Position numbers and translations under genes: made by a program
DNA from: Phytopseudomonas dryadis
Lineage (GTDB): Bacteria > Pseudomonadota > Gammaproteobacteria > Pseudomonadales > Pseudomonadaceae
Length of the DNA: 64,000 nt
Direction of reading: 5' to 3'
Assembly: GCF_004327355.1 (NCBI RefSeq)
Contig: NZ_QJUM01000007.1
Coordinates: 124,001 to 188,000 of the forward strand
Shown: positions 33,109-45,687 of the stretch, in pieces
Position numbering within the stretch: position 1 is the stretch's first letter
Layout: every line of letters begins with the position of its first letter
Notes under the pieces: generated by a model
Databases searched by the model: none
What the model saw: the letters and a program-made list of their open reading frames with translations, nothing else
What the model was told of the DNA's origin: nothing

Positions 33109-35199
33109 ATGAGCAATAACAATAGCGTTGTCCGGCACCTGCCCTGGGTGGTGCTGGCGATTCTGGGCGCCTGCGCCCTGGGGGTCGTGGCGTTGCGCCG
33201 CGGCGAGGCCATCAATGCCTTGTGGATCGTGGTGGCGTCCGTCGCCCTCTACCTGGTCGCCTACCGTTACTACAGCCTGTTCATCGCCACCCGGGTGATG
33301 CAGCTCGACCCGTCGCGCGCCACCCCCGCCGTGCTCAACAACGACGGCCTGGACTATGTGCCGACCAACAAGCACATCCTCTTCGGCCACCACTTCGCCG
33401 CCATCGCCGGCGCCGGCCCGCTGGTGGGCCCGGTGCTTGCCGCGCAGATGGGCTACCTGCCCGGCACGCTGTGGCTGATCGCCGGCGTGGTACTGGCCGG
33501 CGCGGTACAGGATTTCATGGTGCTGTTCATCTCCACGCGCCGCAACGGCCGTTCCCTGGGCGAGCTGGTACGCGAGGAAATGGGCCAGATCCCCGGCACC
33601 ATCGCCCTGTTCGGCGCCTTCCTGATCATGATCATCATCCTCGCGGTGCTCTCGCTGATCGTGGTCAAGGCGCTGGCCGAAAGCCCCTGGGGCATGTTCA
33701 CGGTGATGGCGACCATCCCCATCGCCATGTTCATGGGCATCTACATGCGCTATATCCGGCCCGGGCGCATCGGTGAGATTTCCCTGGTTGGCGTGTTTCT
33801 GCTGCTCGGTTCCATCTGGCTCGGCGGGGTGATCGCCGCCGACCCGGTGTGGGGCCCGGCCTTCACCTTCACCGGCGTGCAGATCACCTGGATGCTGATC
33901 GGCTACGGCTTCGTCGCCGCGGTATTGCCGGTGTGGCTGATCCTGGCGCCACGCGACTATCTGTCGACCTTCCTCAAGATCGGCACTATCATCGCCCTGG
34001 CCGTCGGCATCCTGGTGGTCATGCCCGAGCTGAAAATGCCGGCGCTGACCCAGTTCACCGACGGTACCGGCCCGGTGTGGAAGGGCACGCTGTTCCCCTT
34101 CCTGTTCATCACCATCGCCTGTGGCGCGGTCTCGGGCTTCCACGCCCTGATCAGCTCGGGCACCACGCCCAAGCTGCTGGCCAACGAGTCCCATGCCCGC
34201 TACATCGGCTACGGCGGCATGCTGATGGAGTCCTTCGTGGCGATCATGGCCATGGTCGCCGCCTCGGTGATCGAGCCGGGCGTGTACTTCGCCATGAACA
34301 GCCCGGCGGCGGTGGTCGGTTCGGATGTCGCCGCGGTCGCCGCCACGGTCAGTAGCTGGGGCTTCGCCATCACGCCCGACGAGCTGGAGGCGGTGGCCCG
34401 CGACATCGGCGAGCACACCATCCTGGCGCGTGCCGGTGGCGCGCCGACCCTGGCCGTGGGCATCGCGCAGATCCTCCACAGCGTGCTGCCGGGCGAGAAC
34501 ACCATGGCCTTCTGGTACCACTTCGCGATCCTCTTCGAGGCGCTGTTCATCCTCACTGCGGTGGACGCCGGTACCCGGGCCGGGCGCTTCATGCTGCAGG
34601 ATCTGCTGGGTAACTTCGTGCCGTCGCTGAAGCGTACCGAGTCCTGGTTCGCCAACGTCATCGCCACCGCCGGCTGCGTGGCGCTGTGGGGCTGGCTGCT
34701 GTACCAGGGGGTGATCGATCCGCTGGGCGGCATCAACACCCTGTGGCCGCTGTTCGGCATCTCCAACCAGATGCTCGCCGGTATCGCCCTGATGCTCGGT
34801 ACCGTGGTGCTGATCAAGATGAAGCGGCAGCGTTATGTCTGGGTGACGCTGATCCCGGCCACCTGGCTGCTGATCTGCACCACCACCGCCGGCCTGATCA
34901 AGCTGCTCGACCCGAACCCGGCAGTCGGCTTCCTGTCCCTGGCCAGGAAGTACCAGGATGCCCTGGACGCCGGCCAGATCCTGGCGCCGGCCAAGGACAT
35001 CGGCCAGATGCAGCACGTGATCTTCAACGCCTACACCAACGCCACCCTGACGGTGCTGTTCCTGTTCGTGGTGCTCAGTGTGCTGTTCTATGCCGTCAAG
35101 GTCGGCCGCGGTGCCTGGCAGATCGGCAAACGCACGGATCAGGAGGCCGTCTATCAGGCCATTCCCGCCGACGCGCCGGAGGTGGCCCGTGTTCAATGA
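33109..35199 (+). CDS. cstA: CstA-family carbon starvation / pyruvate transporter
   Basis: 696 residues with many membrane helices. Family blocks [20 protein letters not shown] and [20 protein letters not shown] are intact. CstA/BtsT proteins take up pyruvate or peptides in starvation. The start ATG follows GGAGTGC. A small YbdD gene overlaps its end, the usual partner. Confidence 0.94.
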   Translation: MSNNNSVVRHLPWVVLAILGACALGVVALRRGEAINALWIVVASVALYLVAYRYYSLFIATRVMQLDPSRATPAVLNNDGLDYVPTNKHILFGHHFAAIAGAGPLVGPVLAAQMGYLPGTLWLIAGVVLAGAVQDFMVLFISTRRNGRSLGELVREEMGQIPGTIALFGAFLIMIIILAVLSLIVVKALAESPWGMFTVMATIPIAMFMGIYMRYIRPGRIGEISLVGVFLLLGSIWLGGVIAADPVWGPAFTFTGVQITWMLIGYGFVAAVLPVWLILAPRDYLSTFLKIGTIIALAVGILVVMPELKMPALTQFTDGTGPVWKGTLFPFLFITIACGAVSGFHALISSGTTPKLLANESHARYIGYGGMLMESFVAIMAMVAASVIEPGVYFAMNSPAAVVGSDVAAVAATVSSWGFAITPDELEAVARDIGEHTILARAGGAPTLAVGIAQILHSVLPGENTMAFWYHFAILFEALFILTAVDAGTRAGRFMLQDLLGNFVPSLKRTESWFANVIATAGCVALWGWLLYQGVIDPLGGINTLWPLFGISNQMLAGIALMLGTVVLIKMKRQRYVWVTLIPATWLLICTTTAGLIKLLDPNPAVGFLSLARKYQDALDAGQILAPAKDIGQMQHVIFNAYTNATLTVLFLFVVLSVLFYAVKVGRGAWQIGKRTDQEAVYQAIPADAPEVARVQ

Positions 35200-35392
35200 T
35201 CTCAGCCGTATGGGCAAGTACCTCGGTCAAGCCGCACGGATGCTGGTGGGCATGCCCGACTACGACACCTATGTCGAACACATGGCCAGCAAGCACCCGG
35301 ACAAACCGGTGATGAGCTACGAAGCCTTCTTCCGCGAGCGCCAGGAAGCGCGTTATGGTGGCGGCAAGGGGCGGCCGATTCGTTGCTGCTAG
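35189..35392 (+). CDS. ybdD: YbdD/YjiX family (DUF466) protein
   Basis: 67 residues. It starts with GTG at 35189, 11 bp before the cstA stop, preceded by CGGAGG. The residues [20 protein letters not shown], then [18 protein letters not shown]...[17 protein letters not shown], match YbdD, a short factor linked to CstA/BtsT transport activity. The Cys-Cys end is common for the family. Confidence 0.92.
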   Translation: MFNDLSRMGKYLGQAARMLVGMPDYDTYVEHMASKHPDKPVMSYEAFFRERQEARYGGGKGRPIRCC

Positions 35393-35470
35393 TCAAGATG
35401 AGAAAAGCGGCTGGAGGCTGTAAGGCTGGACGAAAAAACTGGTTGCCCCAGTCTAATGCCAGTTAGTTAA

Positions 35471-35656
35471 GCGCTTGGCCCGCAAAACGACGGTTTGCCC
35501 TGGCCCTGTAGGAGCCGCGACCCCGCGGCGATTGGTGGCCGTGACACGATTTGTGCGATGGCCACGATTGCATCGCGCCGAGGTCGACGCTCCTACGCGC
35601 GGGGGATCGCTTTTCTGTAGGCCTCCCTGTTCCTATAGAAACCTTATCTGATCGGC
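35471..35656. repeat. Repeat family 3, copy C (right arm)
   Basis: Inverted relative of 32169-32358, with an internal TGTAGGAGCCGCGACCCCGC head. It lies in the 328-bp gap between ybdD and the GTPase gene. Flanking pieces of family 4 (GGCTGGACGAAAAA near 35423, TTTTTCGTCCAGCCTCAAG near 35678) stand on both sides. Confidence 0.75.
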
Positions 35657-35720
35657 ATTAGCCGTCCCAGCCTCTTTTTCGTCCAGCCTCAAGCGCTCTT
35701 TTCGACTTTCGAGGGTTACC

Positions 35721-36704
35721 GTGTCTGAATCCACCTTTGCCATCCCCATCGCCGTCACCGTGCTCAGCGGCTTCCTCGGTGCCGGCAAGACCACGCTGTT
35801 GCGCCATCTGCTCAAGGCCGAGCATGGCCTGAAGATCGCCGTGATCGAGAACGAGTTCAGCGAGACGCCGATCGACGGCCAGTTGCTCGGCAGCGAGCCG
35901 GTGCAGGTGATGACCCTGGCCAACGGCTGCGTGTGCTGCTCCATCCATGTCGAACTGGAGAAAGCCCTGTACCTGCTGCTGGAGAAACTGGACAGCGGCG
36001 AGCTGGTCTTCGATCGCCTGGTGATCGAGTGCACCGGTCTGGCCGATCCGGCACCGGTGGCGCAGACCTTCTTCGCCGGCGACGAGCTGTGCGAGCGCTA
36101 TGTGCTCGACGGCATCATCACCCTGGTGGATGCGGCCAATGCCGAGCGCCATCTGCAGGAGACCATCGCCCAGGCCCAGATCGGTTTCGCCGACCGCATC
36201 CTGCTGAGCAAGACCGACCTGGTCGATGAGGCCAGCCGTGAGGCGCTGACCCAGCGCCTGCAACGGATCAACCGGCGGGCGCCGATCCGCATGGTCGAGC
36301 ATGGCCGTATCGACCTGGCCGAACTGCTCGACGTGCGCGGTTTCAACCTCAATGCCGACATGGCGCCGGCCCTGAGCCTGCGCCCGGTGTTGCCCGGCAA
36401 TGGCATCGACCGCATCGCTACCCTGGTGCTGAAAAGCGAGCGGGCGCTGGATATCGACAAGCTCAGCGCCTTCATGGAAGGGTTGCTGGAGGAGCATGGC
36501 AATTCGCTGCTGCGCTACAAGGGTGTGCTGAATATCGCCGGCGAACCGCGGCGCATGGTGTTCCAGGGGGTGCTGCGCCTGTATGGCTTCGACTGGGACA
36601 GCGAATGGGCGGCGGATGAAAGGCGCGAGAGCGTGATGGTCTTTATCGGCGACAGCCTGCCCGAGGATGACATTCGCCGGGGCTTCGCCCAGGTAGCGGG
36701 CTGA
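35721..36704 (+). CDS. CobW/YjiA-type GTPase
   Basis: 327 residues from a GTG start. It has Walker A GFLGAGKTTLLRHLL, the zinc motif NGCVCC (CxCC) at about residues 70-75, the Walker B region LVIECTGLADP and the SKTDLVD specificity motif. It belongs to the COG0523 metallochaperone group, next to YjiA. Such proteins deliver zinc or other metals; the neighbourhood (cstA-ybdD) resembles E. coli yjiY-yjiX-yjiA. Confidence 0.9.
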   Translation: MSESTFAIPIAVTVLSGFLGAGKTTLLRHLLKAEHGLKIAVIENEFSETPIDGQLLGSEPVQVMTLANGCVCCSIHVELEKALYLLLEKLDSGELVFDRLVIECTGLADPAPVAQTFFAGDELCERYVLDGIITLVDAANAERHLQETIAQAQIGFADRILLSKTDLVDEASREALTQRLQRINRRAPIRMVEHGRIDLAELLDVRGFNLNADMAPALSLRPVLPGNGIDRIATLVLKSERALDIDKLSAFMEGLLEEHGNSLLRYKGVLNIAGEPRRMVFQGVLRLYGFDWDSEWAADERRESVMVFIGDSLPEDDIRRGFAQVAG

Positions 36705-36773
36705 CCTTCGCCACGCGAGCCCGGATCATGGGGTGTGGCGTCTTGCTCCTTGGCAGGAGTCAGAGGGTTCAGC

Positions 36774-36856
36774 GGTAGGAGCCCCGCCCCCGGGGCGAAG
36801 CGGTTACGGCCATCTGGCCACCAATCGCCGCGGGGACACGGCTCCTACACGGGCGT
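36774..36856. repeat. Repeat family 3, copy D (short)
   Basis: GGTAGGAGCCCCGCCCCCGG and CGGGGACACGGCTCCTAC form the two arms of a GTAGGAGC/GCTCCTAC element between the GTPase gene and the rpoD terminator. Confidence 0.7.
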
Positions 36857-36929
36857 GGTGCTTATCCCACGCGGCCTGCAATGCTTTGCTTGAAGCTTGA
36901 GGCTTTCTTCCACGTGCTTTTCGGCAGAT

Positions 36930-36966
36930 GAAAAAAATGCCGGTCAGCTTGGCACTGACCGGCATT
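36930..36966 (-). terminator. rpoD terminator
   Basis: On the minus strand AATGCCGGTCAG and CTGACCGGCATT form a 12-bp perfect stem, followed by TTTTTT. It lies 20 bp after the rpoD stop. Confidence 0.85.
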
Positions 36967-36985
36967 CTTGTTGTTCCCTGCAACC

Positions 36986-38833
<1,848 letters not shown>

Positions 38834-38900
38834 AACACCCTATCCACTTAAGGTCTTGGCGGGCTAAAAACAAGCCGAGGATTATACCTCAGCTTGGCGC

Positions 38901-40877
38901 TCAGGCGCCAGTTGGGGTCTTGCTGGTTGCTGACGAGGGGCTGCTGTAGTGCTCGCGGAGCAAGGCCTTTTCCTCGTCGGTCAGTTCGCTGGGGCTTTTC
39001 TGCATGATGCTGCGCAGGGCCGTTTCGCGCCGTCTGTGCGACTGGCTATGGGCAAGTGTAGTTATGGTGTCGAAAAACTGCTGTTCAAGGTTGCTCTGGT
39101 CGATCAGCCATTCTTTTTCCGCCAGCACCTTGAGCAGGCGCCCCTGTTCGGTGCCATGCCAGCGGGCGATCAACTGCAGTGAACGCAGCCCGGGATTCTT
39201 CTGCAGGGTGCCGACCAGTGCCACCAGCAACTGGGCATAGGTGTCGTCTTCTGCGGCGAAATGGCTGACTTCTTCGACCTTCTGCGCCAGTTCCGGGTGG
39301 TGCAGCAGAGTGCGCAGGGCGCTCAGGTGAGGCGATTCCACGCTGACCGCGGTGCGCGGCGCGCGCGGTTCGTCGCGGCCTTGCCGGCTCCACTTGCCGC
39401 CGTCTTTGTTCCACTCGCCCTTGCTCTTTTTCCTCGGCGCGCGCTCGAAGGGGGCCGCGCCCGCTTCTTCGTAGGCCGGCGCCAGGTCATGGTAGGCGCT
39501 GTCGGGAATGGCTTCGAAAGCCGGCGCCTGGCCGCCGCTGTCCTGCGCGGTGGGCGGGTTTTGCCGGCTCGCTGGCGGCGTCATCTGGCTCAGGGTTTCG
39601 CCGCTGAGGCCGGTGATCTGGGTCAGGCGCTGGCGCATCAGGGTGCGCAGGTTGTTGCCGGGAATCTTTTCGATCAGCGGCGCCGCCAGGGTCACCAGAT
39701 GGGCCTTGCCTTCCAGCGAGCGCGGGTCGGCTTCCTCGCTGAGTTGCTGGAAGAAGTAGTCGGCCAGGGGCTGCGCATGCTGGTGGATGCGCGCGCGGAA
39801 GGCGTCGGTGCCTTCGCTGCGCACCAGGCTGTCCGGGTCTTCGCCGTCGGGCAGGAACAGGAAGCGCGCGCGCCGGCCGTCCTGCAGGTTCGGCAGGGTG
39901 GCCTCTAGGGCGCGCCAGGCCGCGTTGCGCCCGGCCTGATCGCCGTCGAAGCAGAACAGCACGCTGGGCACCAGGCGGAACAGGCGCTTGAGGTGTTCTT
40001 CGCTGGTGGCCGTGCCCAGGGTGGCCACGGCGTTGCGCAGGCCCTGCTGGGCCAGGGCGATGACGTCCATGTAGCCTTCGACCACCATGATCTCGTCGAG
40101 ATCGCGGTTGTGCTTGCGCGCCTCAAACAGCCCGTAGAGTTCCTGTCCCTTGTGGAATACGGGGGTTTCCGGGGAGTTGAGGTATTTCGGCTTGTCATCG
40201 CCCAGTACCCGGCCGCCGAAGGCGATGACGCGGCCGCGGCTGTCGTGGATGGGGAAGATCACGCGATCGCGGAAGCGATCGTAGCGCCTGCCGCTGTCGG
40301 CATTCTCCACCAGCAGGCCGGCGTCGATCATGGCCTTTTCCTGCAGGCTGTCGCCGGCCAGGTGCTTGGACAGGTTGTCCCAGCCCGGCGGGGCGAAGCC
40401 GAGGCCGAAGTCGCGGGCGATTTCGCCCGACAGGCCGCGGCCTTTCAGGTACTCCACGGCCGCGCGGCGTTGCGGGTGGCTCTTCAGCGCCTGCCGGTAG
40501 AAGTCGGCGGCGGCCTTGAGCAGCGGATAGAGCGGCGAATCGGTGGGCTGGCGCGGTTTGCCGCCGCGCCCGCCGTCCTCGCGGGGGACATCCATGCCGG
40601 CGCGCTTGGCCAGCTCCTCCACGGCCTGGGGGAACTCCATCTGGTCGTGATCCATCACGAAGCCCAGGGCGTTGCCGCCGGCGCCGCAGCCGAAGCAGTA
40701 GTAGAACTGCTTGTCGGGGCTGACGGTGAAGGAGGGGGTCTTTTCCTTGTGGAACGGGCAGCAGGCGCTGTAGTTCTTGCCGGTCTTTTTCAGCTGGATG
40801 CGCGAGCTGACCACATCGACGATGTCGGTGCGGTTGAGCAGGTCATCGATGAAAGACTGTGGAATCAGGCCGGCCAT
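38901..40877 (-). CDS. dnaG: DNA primase DnaG
   Basis: 658 residues. The CHC2 zinc finger is CPFHKEKTPSF...FYYCFGCGAGG at about 38-65 and the Toprim acidic motif is VVEGYMDVIAL. A C-terminal helicase-interaction domain ends the protein. It synthesises RNA primers at the replication fork with DnaB. The middle linker carries a low-complexity basic stretch (APRKKSKGEWNKDGGKWSRQ). It follows rpsU after two hairpins that allow lower expression. Confidence 0.97.
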   Translation of the reverse strand: MAGLIPQSFIDDLLNRTDIVDVVSSRIQLKKTGKNYSACCPFHKEKTPSFTVSPDKQFYYCFGCGAGGNALGFVMDHDQMEFPQAVEELAKRAGMDVPREDGGRGGKPRQPTDSPLYPLLKAAADFYRQALKSHPQRRAAVEYLKGRGLSGEIARDFGLGFAPPGWDNLSKHLAGDSLQEKAMIDAGLLVENADSGRRYDRFRDRVIFPIHDSRGRVIAFGGRVLGDDKPKYLNSPETPVFHKGQELYGLFEARKHNRDLDEIMVVEGYMDVIALAQQGLRNAVATLGTATSEEHLKRLFRLVPSVLFCFDGDQAGRNAAWRALEATLPNLQDGRRARFLFLPDGEDPDSLVRSEGTDAFRARIHQHAQPLADYFFQQLSEEADPRSLEGKAHLVTLAAPLIEKIPGNNLRTLMRQRLTQITGLSGETLSQMTPPASRQNPPTAQDSGGQAPAFEAIPDSAYHDLAPAYEEAGAAPFERAPRKKSKGEWNKDGGKWSRQGRDEPRAPRTAVSVESPHLSALRTLLHHPELAQKVEEVSHFAAEDDTYAQLLVALVGTLQKNPGLRSLQLIARWHGTEQGRLLKVLAEKEWLIDQSNLEQQFFDTITTLAHSQSHRRRETALRSIMQKSPSELTDEEKALLREHYSSPSSATSKTPTGA

Positions 40878-40983
40878 AGGTACTCAATACTGCCGCAGCG
40901 TTGCAGGAAACAGTAGCAGGCTATTGATAAACGACCTGCGTTACCAGCGCCTACATTTCCAATCGGCTTGCTAGCGGCAAAAA

Positions 40984-41024
40984 CGCAAAAACTCCGACCA
41001 TTCGCCAGAAGGCGATGCGGAGTC
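40984..41024 (-). terminator. Internal rpsU-dnaG terminator/attenuator
   Basis: On the minus strand, stem ACTCCG...CGGAGT encloses an inner CGCCTTCTGGCG hairpin and is followed by TTTTTGCGTTTTT. Partial termination here would give more S21 than primase, as known for this operon in other bacteria. Confidence 0.75.
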
Positions 41025-41034
41025 TTTGACGATA

Positions 41035-41058
41035 ATGCCCGGCGTAAACCGGGCATTC
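41035..41058 (-). terminator. Second rpsU-distal hairpin
   Basis: AATGCCCGG/CCGGGCATT, a perfect 9-bp stem directly after the rpsU stop region. No T-run follows; it may be a processing or stability element. Confidence 0.5.
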
Positions 41059-41077
41059 AGGCGTTGCGTGTACGGTA

Positions 41078-41293
41078 TTAGTACAGGCGAACGCTGCGGC
41101 GCTGTTCGCGCTGCACTTTCTTGGCGTGGCGCTTGACGGCGGCAGCGGCTTTGCGCTTACGCTCGGCGGTCGGCTTTTCGTAGAATTCGCGGCTACGAAC
41201 TTCGGCCAGAACACCGGCTTTTTCGCAGGAGCGCTTGAAACGACGCAGAGCTACGTCGAAGGGTTCGTTCTCTTTAACTTTGACGGCTGGCAT
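41078..41293 (-). CDS. rpsU: 30S ribosomal protein S21
   Basis: 71 residues, [20 protein letters not shown]..., with the Arg/Lys-rich C-terminus [20 protein letters not shown]. It matches S21 throughout. S21 helps mRNA binding at initiation. AAGAAGG is upstream of the ATG. First gene of the macromolecular-synthesis operon, divergent from tsaD. Confidence 0.98.
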   Translation of the reverse strand: MPAVKVKENEPFDVALRRFKRSCEKAGVLAEVRSREFYEKPTAERKRKAAAAVKRHAKKVQREQRRSVRLY

Positions 41294-41509
41294 CCAGGGC
41301 TACCTTCTTTATTACCGGTGGTCAGCGTATTCCTGGCAAACGGCACGGGGAAGTACGCAGGTTTTTAAGGGTTGCGGATGTTACCGTCTCATCGCCCGGA
41401 ATGCAAAGCCTCTGATCGAAAAGCACTGGTCTGGGTGCCGTGGCGACGATTATCATGCCGGCCTTTCACGCCCGGCAGGCTGCCGGATTGCTCGAGACAA
41501 GGCGCTATC

Positions 41510-42553
41510 ATGCTGGTTCTGGGATTGGAAACTTCGTGCGACGAAACCGGTGTCGCGCTCTATGACAGCGAGCGCGGCCTGCTGGCCGACGCCCTGTTCA
41601 GTCAGATCGACCTGCACCGTGCCTATGGCGGCGTGGTGCCGGAGCTGGCTTCGCGCGATCACGTCAAACGCATGCTGCCCTTGATCCGCCAGGTGCTGAG
41701 CGAGGCCGGCCGCCAGCCCGGGGATATCGATGCCATCGCCTATACCGCCGGGCCCGGCCTGGTCGGCGCCTTGCTGGTGGGGGCGTCCTGTGCCCAGGCA
41801 ATGGCCTTCGCCTGGGGCATTCCGGCGCTGGGCGTGCACCATATGGAAGGCCATCTGCTGGCGCCCATGCTGGAAGAGCAGCCGCCGGCGTTTCCGTTCG
41901 TCGCCTTGCTGGTTTCCGGGGGGCATACCCAACTGGTCAGGGTCGACGGCATTGGCCATTACCAGTTGCTGGGCGAGTCCCTGGACGATGCCGCCGGCGA
42001 GGCGTTCGACAAGACCGCCAAGCTGATGGGCCTGAAATACCCCGGCGGCCCGGAGATCGCCCGTCTGGCCGAGCGGGGCACGCCCGGGCGCTTCGTCTTC
42101 CCGCGGCCGATGACCGACCGCCCGGGCCTGGACTTCAGCTTCAGCGGGCTGAAGACCTTCACCCTCAATACCTGGCAGCAGTGCCGCGACAACGCCGATG
42201 ACGGTGAGCAGACCCGCTGCGACATCGCCCTGGCGTTCCAGCAGGCGGTGGTCGAGACGCTGACCATCAAGTGCCGGCGCGCGCTCAAGCAGACCGGACT
42301 CGACAGCCTGGTGATCGCCGGCGGGGTGAGTGCCAACAAGGCCCTGCGGCTGTCGCTGGAAGACATGCTGGCAGCGCTGAAGGGCAAGGTCTTCTACGCG
42401 CGCCCGGCATTCTGTACGGATAACGGGGCGATGATCGCCTACGCCGGTTGCCAGCGCCTGCTGGCCGGGCAGTACGACGAACTGGCGATCAGCGTGCAGG
42501 CACGCTGGCCGATGGAGCACCTGCCCAACTGCGAGCCACCAGCCGCAAGCTGA
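41510..42553 (+). CDS. tsaD: tRNA N6-threonylcarbamoyladenosine transferase TsaD
   Basis: 347 residues from ATG 41510. The opening is [19 protein letters not shown], the iron/zinc site is HHMEGH, and VSGGHTQLV and [13 protein letters not shown] are the ATP/carbamoyl-binding motifs. It makes the universal t6A37 modification on ANN-decoding tRNAs with TsaB/E. A longer frame from 41372 has no family resemblance. Position next to rpsU is conserved. Confidence 0.96.
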   Translation: MLVLGLETSCDETGVALYDSERGLLADALFSQIDLHRAYGGVVPELASRDHVKRMLPLIRQVLSEAGRQPGDIDAIAYTAGPGLVGALLVGASCAQAMAFAWGIPALGVHHMEGHLLAPMLEEQPPAFPFVALLVSGGHTQLVRVDGIGHYQLLGESLDDAAGEAFDKTAKLMGLKYPGGPEIARLAERGTPGRFVFPRPMTDRPGLDFSFSGLKTFTLNTWQQCRDNADDGEQTRCDIALAFQQAVVETLTIKCRRALKQTGLDSLVIAGGVSANKALRLSLEDMLAALKGKVFYARPAFCTDNGAMIAYAGCQRLLAGQYDELAISVQARWPMEHLPNCEPPAAS

Positions 42554-42598
42554 ACGTCGTCACTTGCGGCTTGGCGCTTGTGGCTTGAAGCTGCTCTG

Positions 42599-43177
42599 TC
42601 AGAAATGCCGCTCACGGCCGGCCCATAGATCGCGTAGATTGCTGCGGTGGCGCCAGACGATCAGGCCGCTGAGCACGCACATCGGCAGCAGGGCGGCCGG
42701 TTGCTGCCAGGCCAGCAGCGGCAGGGTCAGGGGCGTGGCGATCAGGGCGGCCATGGAGCTGGTGCGGGTCAGCAGGAAGGTCAGCAGCCAGGCGCCGAGC
42801 GCCAGCAGGGCGGCCGGCGGATACAGGCCCAGGAGCATGCCGGCGGCGGTGGCCACGCCCTTGCCGCCATGGAAGCGAAAGAACAACGGGTAGAGGTGGC
42901 CGACCACGGCCGCCAGCCCGAGCCAGGCCTGCTGTTGCAGATCGAAGCCCAGTCGCGCGGCGATCAGCACCGGCAGCAAGCCTTTGAACAAATCGCCGAT
43001 CAGCGTGAGAATGGCCAGGCGTTTGCCGGCCACGCGCAACATGTTGGTGGCGCCGGGGTTGCCGGAGCCACTGGCGCGCGGGTCCGCGGCGCCGGTCATG
43101 CGGCTGAGCAGAATGGCGAAGGAGAGCGAGCCGAGCAGGTAGGCGAGGATCGCCAGCAGCCAAAACATGGTATCCAT
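42599..43177 (-). CDS. plsY: Glycerol-3-phosphate acyltransferase PlsY
   Basis: 192 residues with five membrane helices. Motif 1 [15 protein letters not shown] and motif 2 [16 protein letters not shown] are intact. It transfers acyl groups from acyl-phosphate to glycerol-3-phosphate in the inner membrane, the first step of phospholipid synthesis. Divergent from folB. Confidence 0.96.
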   Translation of the reverse strand: MDTMFWLLAILAYLLGSLSFAILLSRMTGAADPRASGSGNPGATNMLRVAGKRLAILTLIGDLFKGLLPVLIAARLGFDLQQQAWLGLAAVVGHLYPLFFRFHGGKGVATAAGMLLGLYPPAALLALGAWLLTFLLTRTSSMAALIATPLTLPLLAWQQPAALLPMCVLSGLIVWRHRSNLRDLWAGRERHF

Positions 43178-43243
43178 TCCGCGCCGGGGGGTACCACGAT
43201 TCTAACGAGGTGCGACGTGATTGTCGTGCCGTGGAGAGCGTGC

Positions 43244-43600
43244 TTGGACACAGTCTTTATCGCGGGCCTGGAGGTCGACACCGTCATCGGTGCCTACGAC
43301 TGGGAGCGCACCATCCGCCAATGCCTGCAGCTGGATCTCTGGCTGGGCTGGGACAACCGACCGGCGGCGCAGGACGATGACCTGAGCAAGGCCCTGGATT
43401 ACGCGGCGGTGTCGGCACGGGTGCAGGCCTTCGCCGGCGAATCGCAGTTCATTCTGGTGGAGACTTTCGCCGAGCGGCTGGCCGAACGGCTGATGGGCGA
43501 GTTCGGCATTCCCTGGGTACGCCTGCGGCTGACCAAGCCCGGTGCCGTGCCGGCGGCCCGTGGCGGTGTCGGCGTGGAGATCGAGCGCGGATGTCGCTGA
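43244..43600 (+). CDS. folB: Dihydroneopterin aldolase FolB
   Basis: 118 residues. The start is a TTG at 43244 after GGAGAG: (M)DTVFIAGLEVDTVIGAYDWE is the normal FolB N-terminus. The conserved ALDYAAVSARV and LVETFAERLAE blocks and the KPGAVPAARGGVGVEIER end fit. It makes 6-hydroxymethyl-dihydropterin in folate synthesis. Its end overlaps folK by 10 bp. Confidence 0.93.
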   Translation: MDTVFIAGLEVDTVIGAYDWERTIRQCLQLDLWLGWDNRPAAQDDDLSKALDYAAVSARVQAFAGESQFILVETFAERLAERLMGEFGIPWVRLRLTKPGAVPAARGGVGVEIERGCR

Positions 43601-44124
43601 CCCCCATATTGCTGGGCCTGGGAAGCAATATCGAGCGTGAGGCGCACCTGTGCGCCGGTCTCGATGCCCTGGCCGATCTGGTCACGGACATGCGTTGCTC
43701 GCCGGTATTCGAGAGCCTGGCGGTCGGTATCAAGAGCGGGCCGTTCTTCAACTTGGTGATCGCCGGCTACAGCGATCTGCCGTTGCTGGAGCTGGATCGG
43801 CGCCTGAAGTTCATCGAGGCTGACAACGGCCGTTATGCGCCGGATCGCAAGGGCCTGCCCCTGGATATCGATGTGCTGATGTATGGCCAGCGCGTGGGCA
43901 ACTTCGATGGCCTGGTGCTGCCACGTGCGGAAATCCTCAGGAACGCCTTCGTGCTCAGGCCGCTGGCGCTGCTGGTGCCGGACACCGAGCATCCGGGGGT
44001 GGGCCGCACCTTTGCCGAACTCTGGCGCGAGGCGCGGATTGAGCAGCAACTGTGGCCGGTTTCCTTCCACTGGCGCGGCATCGAGCTGACGCCGGCCGAG
44101 CTGCTGGATACGGATCGGGGATAG
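43591..44124 (+). CDS. folK: HPPK pyrophosphokinase FolK
   Basis: 177 residues. LGLGSNIEREAHL at the N-terminus, SGPFFNLVIAG and the DRKGLPLDIDVLMYG motif (DIDVL metal site) identify HPPK. It pyrophosphorylates the FolB product. The protein is of the FolK branch with a somewhat extended C-terminus (SFHWRGIELTPAELLDT). Confidence 0.93.
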   Translation: MSLTPILLGLGSNIEREAHLCAGLDALADLVTDMRCSPVFESLAVGIKSGPFFNLVIAGYSDLPLLELDRRLKFIEADNGRYAPDRKGLPLDIDVLMYGQRVGNFDGLVLPRAEILRNAFVLRPLALLVPDTEHPGVGRTFAELWREARIEQQLWPVSFHWRGIELTPAELLDTDRG

Positions 44125-44140
44125 ATCGTCAGAAGGCGAG

Positions 44141-44221
44141 AGCGGCCTTCGGCCTTCGATCAAAAGCGCTTGAGGCTGGAAAGCTGGACGAAAGAGCCTA
44201 TGGGGTTTGCTTGTCGTTCAG
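44141..44221. repeat. Dispersed repeat family 4, copy B
   Basis: Inverted copy of 4366-4446, about 81 bp with few mismatches, between convergent folK and cca. It may act as a bidirectional hairpin. Confidence 0.75.
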
Positions 44222-45474
44222 CCTCCAGCCTTTAGCGCTCCTATCGGCCGTCCGTTTGCGCCTTTGTAGGCCTTGAGTGCCGCGAGGCGTTCGCGCTTCA
44301 ACGCTTCTCCGAGTTCCGCGCCTTTGTGCCCGGCGGCCAGTAGCGGCTGAACGGCGATATCGCGCACCGCCTGCATGGCGCCGAGCAGATAGCGGGCCTG
44401 CGGGTAGTCGCGCTGTTCCAGGCCGGCGCGGCCGCGGGCGTCCATCTCGCAGGCCGCGACGAAGGCTTCGAAGCGCTGCGGGCGGCGGAAAACATCGAAG
44501 CGCTGCAGCAGCTCCAGCAGGGTCGAGGCGCGCAGCTCGAAGGCGCGGTGAGCATGGGTGTGGTATTCGCCGACCAGCTCGGCCAGCTCCTGGCAGTCCC
44601 TGGGGACCTTGCAGCGCCGGTTGATCGCCTGGATCAGCGGCACGCCACGGGGTTCGTGGGCGATATGCCGTGGCCATTCGCTGCTGTCCGTCAGGCCCTT
44701 GCCGACGTCGTGCAGCAGGCAGGCCCAGCGTACCGTCAGCGGTTGCCGGTGTTCGGCGCACTGGCGCAGCACGGCGAGCACGTGCAGGCCGGTATCGATT
44801 TCCGGGTGGTGCGCTGGCGGCTGGGGGACGCCGAACAGGGCGTCGACTTCCGGAAACAGGGCCAGCAGGGCACCACAGTCACGCAGAACCTGGATGAACA
44901 CATCCGGTCGCGGCTCCATCAGCGCGCGGGAGACTTCCTTCCACGTGCGTTCGGGGGTCAGGGCGTCCAGTTCGCCCGACTCGGCGAGCTGGCGCATCAG
45001 CGCCAGGGTCTCCGGCGCCACGCTGAAGCCCAGGGCCGCGTAGCGGGCGGCGAAGCGGGCCACCCGCAGCACCCGCAGCGGGTCTTCGGCGAAAGCCGGG
45101 GACACGTGGCGCAGCTGTTTCGCCGCGAGGTCGCGCTGGCCGCCATAGGGATCGATGAGCTGGCCGTGCTCGTCTTCGGCGATGGCGTTGATGGTCAGGT
45201 CGCGGCGGATCAGGTCTTCTTCCAGGGTCACCTCGGGGCTGGCATGGAAGGTGAAACCGCCGTAGCCGCGCCCGCTCTTGCGTTCGGTGCGGGCCAGGGC
45301 GTATTCCTCGCCGGTTTGCGGGTGCAGGAACACCGGGAAGTCCGCCCCCACCGGGCGGTAGCCCAGTTCCAGCATGGCCTCGGCCGTCGCCCCGACCACC
45401 ACCCAATCGATTTCCGTGACCGGTCGCCCGAGCAGGCGGTCACGCACCGCGCCGCCGACTTTGTAGATGTGCAT
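44218..45474 (-). CDS. cca: CCA tRNA nucleotidyltransferase
   Basis: 418 residues from ATG 45474 ([20 protein letters not shown]). VGGAVRD is the catalytic nucleotidyltransferase motif, and [10 protein letters not shown] and [15 protein letters not shown] follow. An HD phosphodiesterase domain is present ([23 protein letters not shown]), as in the E. coli-type enzyme. It adds or repairs the 3' CCA of tRNAs. The 35 codons upstream in frame do not belong. Confidence 0.95.
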   Translation of the reverse strand: MHIYKVGGAVRDRLLGRPVTEIDWVVVGATAEAMLELGYRPVGADFPVFLHPQTGEEYALARTERKSGRGYGGFTFHASPEVTLEEDLIRRDLTINAIAEDEHGQLIDPYGGQRDLAAKQLRHVSPAFAEDPLRVLRVARFAARYAALGFSVAPETLALMRQLAESGELDALTPERTWKEVSRALMEPRPDVFIQVLRDCGALLALFPEVDALFGVPQPPAHHPEIDTGLHVLAVLRQCAEHRQPLTVRWACLLHDVGKGLTDSSEWPRHIAHEPRGVPLIQAINRRCKVPRDCQELAELVGEYHTHAHRAFELRASTLLELLQRFDVFRRPQRFEAFVAACEMDARGRAGLEQRDYPQARYLLGAMQAVRDIAVQPLLAAGHKGAELGEALKRERLAALKAYKGANGRPIGALKAGG

Positions 45475-45687
45475 GTTGCTCTCCCAGGTCTGTTGCTGTT
45501 TCAGCGCAAGCCGAAGGGGCGGCCCGTTTTGCCGCGACTGCTGCGTTTCTAGACGCACACGCGTCCGTGTGACCCACATGGACAGGTCAAGTGGCGCATG
45601 CCTGCCGGGCGCCGGTGCGGTCGTGCTGAAACGGCAGCAGGCCCGAGGGCGACAAGGATAACCGCAGCAGTGCTCCGCTGGCGTGGC

